From NCBI RefSeq assembly GCF_000802225.1, contig NZ_JTDI01000002.1, forward strand, positions 206,501 through 270,500: a stretch of 64,000 nt of DNA. Direction: 5' to 3'. A model generated the notes under the pieces. It saw nothing but the letters and a program-made list of their open reading frames with translations. It did not search any database and was not told the DNA's origin. Below, piece by piece: positions 62,257-64,000 of this stretch. This DNA is from Novosphingobium malaysiense. Its GTDB lineage: Bacteria > Pseudomonadota > Alphaproteobacteria > Sphingomonadales > Sphingomonadaceae. Both the position numbers and the translations under genes were made by a program. Position 1 is the first letter of the stretch, and the number at the start of each line of letters is the position of its first letter.

Positions 62257-64000
62257 CAGGTCAGCAATCGGGCAGGCATGAGTCCGCGCAGCGCATTGCC
62301 GATCAGGAAGCCGCCGGCAAGGTCTTCGAGTGTCAGCTCCGCTTCGACGGCGCGCCCTTCCTCGATCAGCGAACGGCGCAGCACGCCGGGCAGCAGGCCG
62401 AGGTGCACTGGCGGCGTCAGCAGCTTGCCGTCGCGCTCGACGAAGAGGGTGGTGAAGCAGCCCTCGGTAACAAGGTCGTCGTCGCGCAGGAACAGCGCCT
62501 CATGCGCCCCGGCGGCTTTCGCGGCGGCAAGGCCAGCATCGTAAAAGCCGCGGTCGCTGGTTTTGTGGGCGAGGCGCCAGTCGCCCGTATCGACCGGCAT
62601 GCGCAGCACGGCGACTGTCGCGGGATCGGGCAGGGTTGCGGGCAATTCGGACAGTTCGAGTGCATAGGCGCCGCTACGCGAAGCCACGAGGCGCAGCTTC
62701 GAGGGGTTCTCGGCATCGAAACACAGCGCCTGGATCGCGTTGCGCACGGCGTGCCGGTCGAATTCGAAGCCGAGCGCGGCGGCGCTGGCCTTGATCCGTT
62801 CGAGATGCAGTTCGAGGAGCGCAATCCCCTCGTCGGGTGTGAAAAGCATGGTTTCGATGAGATCGAAACGCGCGGGGGAGGCTGGCTCTCCCGATTGGCG
62901 TGCTTCCGACTCTCGCACGAAACCCCCTTTGATCAGACACTCCCGCCATTCGGGAAGCGCTTGCGAATCCGCGACAATGGCCGATCCCACCCCGAGGACC
63001 GCCCTGCCGCCACTATTGTCGCCGCCACCGTTCCTGTCGGAGGAGAGGCGAAGGGTGCGGATTGCCACATTAAACGCGGCATCGCCAGAGGGTTCGATAT
63101 AGCCGATCGACCCACAGTAGCTGCCGCGTGGCGTACCCTCGACCTGGGCAATCAATTCCATCGCGCGGATCTTCGGTGCGCCGGTAATCGAGCCGCAGGG
63201 AAAGAGCGCGCGCAGCACATCCACCGCGCCCTTGCCGGGCACCAGCGAGGCATGGACCGAAGAGACCATCTGGTGGATGGTCGGGTAGGTTTCGACGGCG
63301 AAGGGATTGTCCACCCGCACCGAGCCCGCCTCGGCCACGCGCGAGAGATCGTTGCGCATGAGATCGAGGATCATCAGGTTTTCGGCGCGGTCCTTTTCGC
63401 TCGTGGCGAGGTCTTCGCGGAAGCGCATGTCCTCGGCCTCGTCACGGCCACGCGGACGGGTGCCCTTCATCGGCTTTACCCACACCGAACGGTCGCGCAG
63501 CGAGAAGAACAGCTCAGGCGAGAAGCTCAGGTGCCAGTGGGTGCCGTCATGAACCATGCCGCCATAGCCCGCCGCCGCGCTCGGCCGGATCGCGGCGTAG
63601 AGCGCGAGCGGGTCTCCGGCCCACGACCCGGCGAGCGGGAAGGTCAGATTGGCCTGATAGATGTCGCCCGCTTCGATAGCGTCGTGGAGCGTGGCGAAGG
63701 CGCGCGCGTAGTCGCCGAGGTCGATCCGGGTTTCGAGCGGGCCTATCGACGGCGTTCCTGAGCCGGCGTGAGCGGCAAGCCAGCGGGGCATGTCCACCGC
63801 AGGGATGCGCTCGCAATCTTGAAAGGCACCGAACCAGACGAGTGGACCATCAATGGCTTCGGCGTTGAGCAATCCTGCCAATCGCGGTTCGAGGGCCAGT
63901 CCGGCCTCGTAGGCCATGTAGCCGGCAAGGTGATAGCCTTCGCGGGTGAGGCTCTCGATCCGTTCGAGCGCGGGCAGCACATCATCCGGCCGCATGGCGA
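62256..64000 (-). CDS. pabB: Bifunctional aminodeoxychorismate synthase component I/aminodeoxychorismate lyase (5' part outside)
   Basis: A fused PabB-PabC. The N-terminal part is a chorismate-using PabB domain (about residues 1-330 of the visible frame, with DIYQANLTF, KPMKGTRPRG and CGSITGAPKIRAMEL), then a PabC lyase domain (about 375-579, with EGCFTTLFVE). It makes p-aminobenzoate for folate. A Met at 63995 exists, but the frame is open to the window edge, and the family usually has more residues before it, so the true start probably lies outside. Confidence 0.93.
   Translation of the reverse strand, partial: AMRPDDVLPALERIESLTREGYHLAGYMAYEAGLALEPRLAGLLNAEAIDGPLVWFGAFQDCERIPAVDMPRWLAAHAGSGTPSIGPLETRIDLGDYARAFATLHDAIEAGDIYQANLTFPLAGSWAGDPLALYAAIRPSAAAGYGGMVHDGTHWHLSFSPELFFSLRDRSVWVKPMKGTRPRGRDEAEDMRFREDLATSEKDRAENLMILDLMRNDLSRVAEAGSVRVDNPFAVETYPTIHQMVSSVHASLVPGKGAVDVLRALFPCGSITGAPKIRAMELIAQVEGTPRGSYCGSIGYIEPSGDAAFNVAIRTLRLSSDRNGGGDNSGGRAVLGVGSAIVADSQALPEWRECLIKGGFVRESEARQSGEPASPARFDLIETMLFTPDEGIALLELHLERIKASAAALGFEFDRHAVRNAIQALCFDAENPSKLRLVASRSGAYALELSELPATLPDPATVAVLRMPVDTGDWRLAHKTSDRGFYDAGLAAAKAAGAHEALFLRDDDLVTEGCFTTLFVERDGKLLTPPVHLGLLPGVLRRSLIEEGRAVEAELTLEDLAGGFLIGNALRGLMPARLLT

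Overview
The window is GC-rich chromosomal DNA from an alphaproteobacterium of the order Sphingomonadales, most like Novosphingobium or a close relative. The best markers are a serine palmitoyltransferase next to its own acyl carrier protein (sphingolipids in place of LPS), a DivK-type response regulator, an alphaproteobacterial DksA, Usg and DUF3572-type proteins, and a complete gene transfer agent (GTA) structural cluster of the RcGTA type. The species call is inference; no rRNA or tRNA gene was seen.

Layout. 1-2956 (-): a TonB system, tonB-exbB-exbD-exbD, an intrinsic terminator, then a third exbD that runs off the window. 3301-8179: an exported protein, homoserine dehydrogenase, fructose-1,6-bisphosphatase (glpX) and prs. 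8217-13107: two AraC-type regulators around hisN, a gamma-glutamylcyclotransferase, an SDR enzyme and rpmI-rplT. 13191-20790: pheS-pheT, an epimerase, an SDR enzyme, release factor 3 and a nuclease/phosphatase-fold protein. 20876-23210: a nitrogen-control unit, sigma54 promoter - PII - amtB - terminator - second PII. 23212-30236: a DUF442-type phosphatase-like protein, a double cold-shock-domain protein, argD-argF-hslO, queC and an OmpA-family porin.

30427-44501 (-) is the GTA cluster, about 14 kb. Read from 44501 downwards it runs: small terminase-like, large terminase, portal, small membrane protein, prohead protease, HK97 capsid, head-tail connector, a tiny g7-position gene, DUF3168, major tail protein, two tail-assembly proteins, short tape measure, a very large DUF2460 protein, DUF2163, NlpC/P60 peptidase, tail-tip protein and DUF2793. 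Many starts and stops overlap, so translation is probably coupled. No integrase, repressor, replication or lysis gene is present, so this is a GTA rather than a prophage. Three related palindromic elements sit at gene junctions of the cluster and a separate dispersed repeat forms the start of the protease gene.

44866-48786: a DedA/YqaA-type membrane protein, then an IclR regulator divergent from a small catabolic operon (TauD/TfdA-type dioxygenase, alpha/beta hydrolase, NTF2-like protein) with a palindromic operator between them. 49010-52697: usg, an FMN reductase, an SGNH hydrolase, the serine palmitoyltransferase/ACP pair and divK. 52691-60014: mostly small housekeeping and conserved genes, among them a dksA whose end is cut off by a one-base frameshift. 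60024-64000 (-): a coupled operon, pabBC - aminotransferase - rluA-type pseudouridine synthase - arfB.

The most noteworthy items are the intact GTA with its rearranged tail proteins and inserted palindromes, the dksA frameshift with a recoverable C-terminus, the paired PII genes around amtB with a canonical sigma54 promoter, and the IclR operator of the dioxygenase operon.
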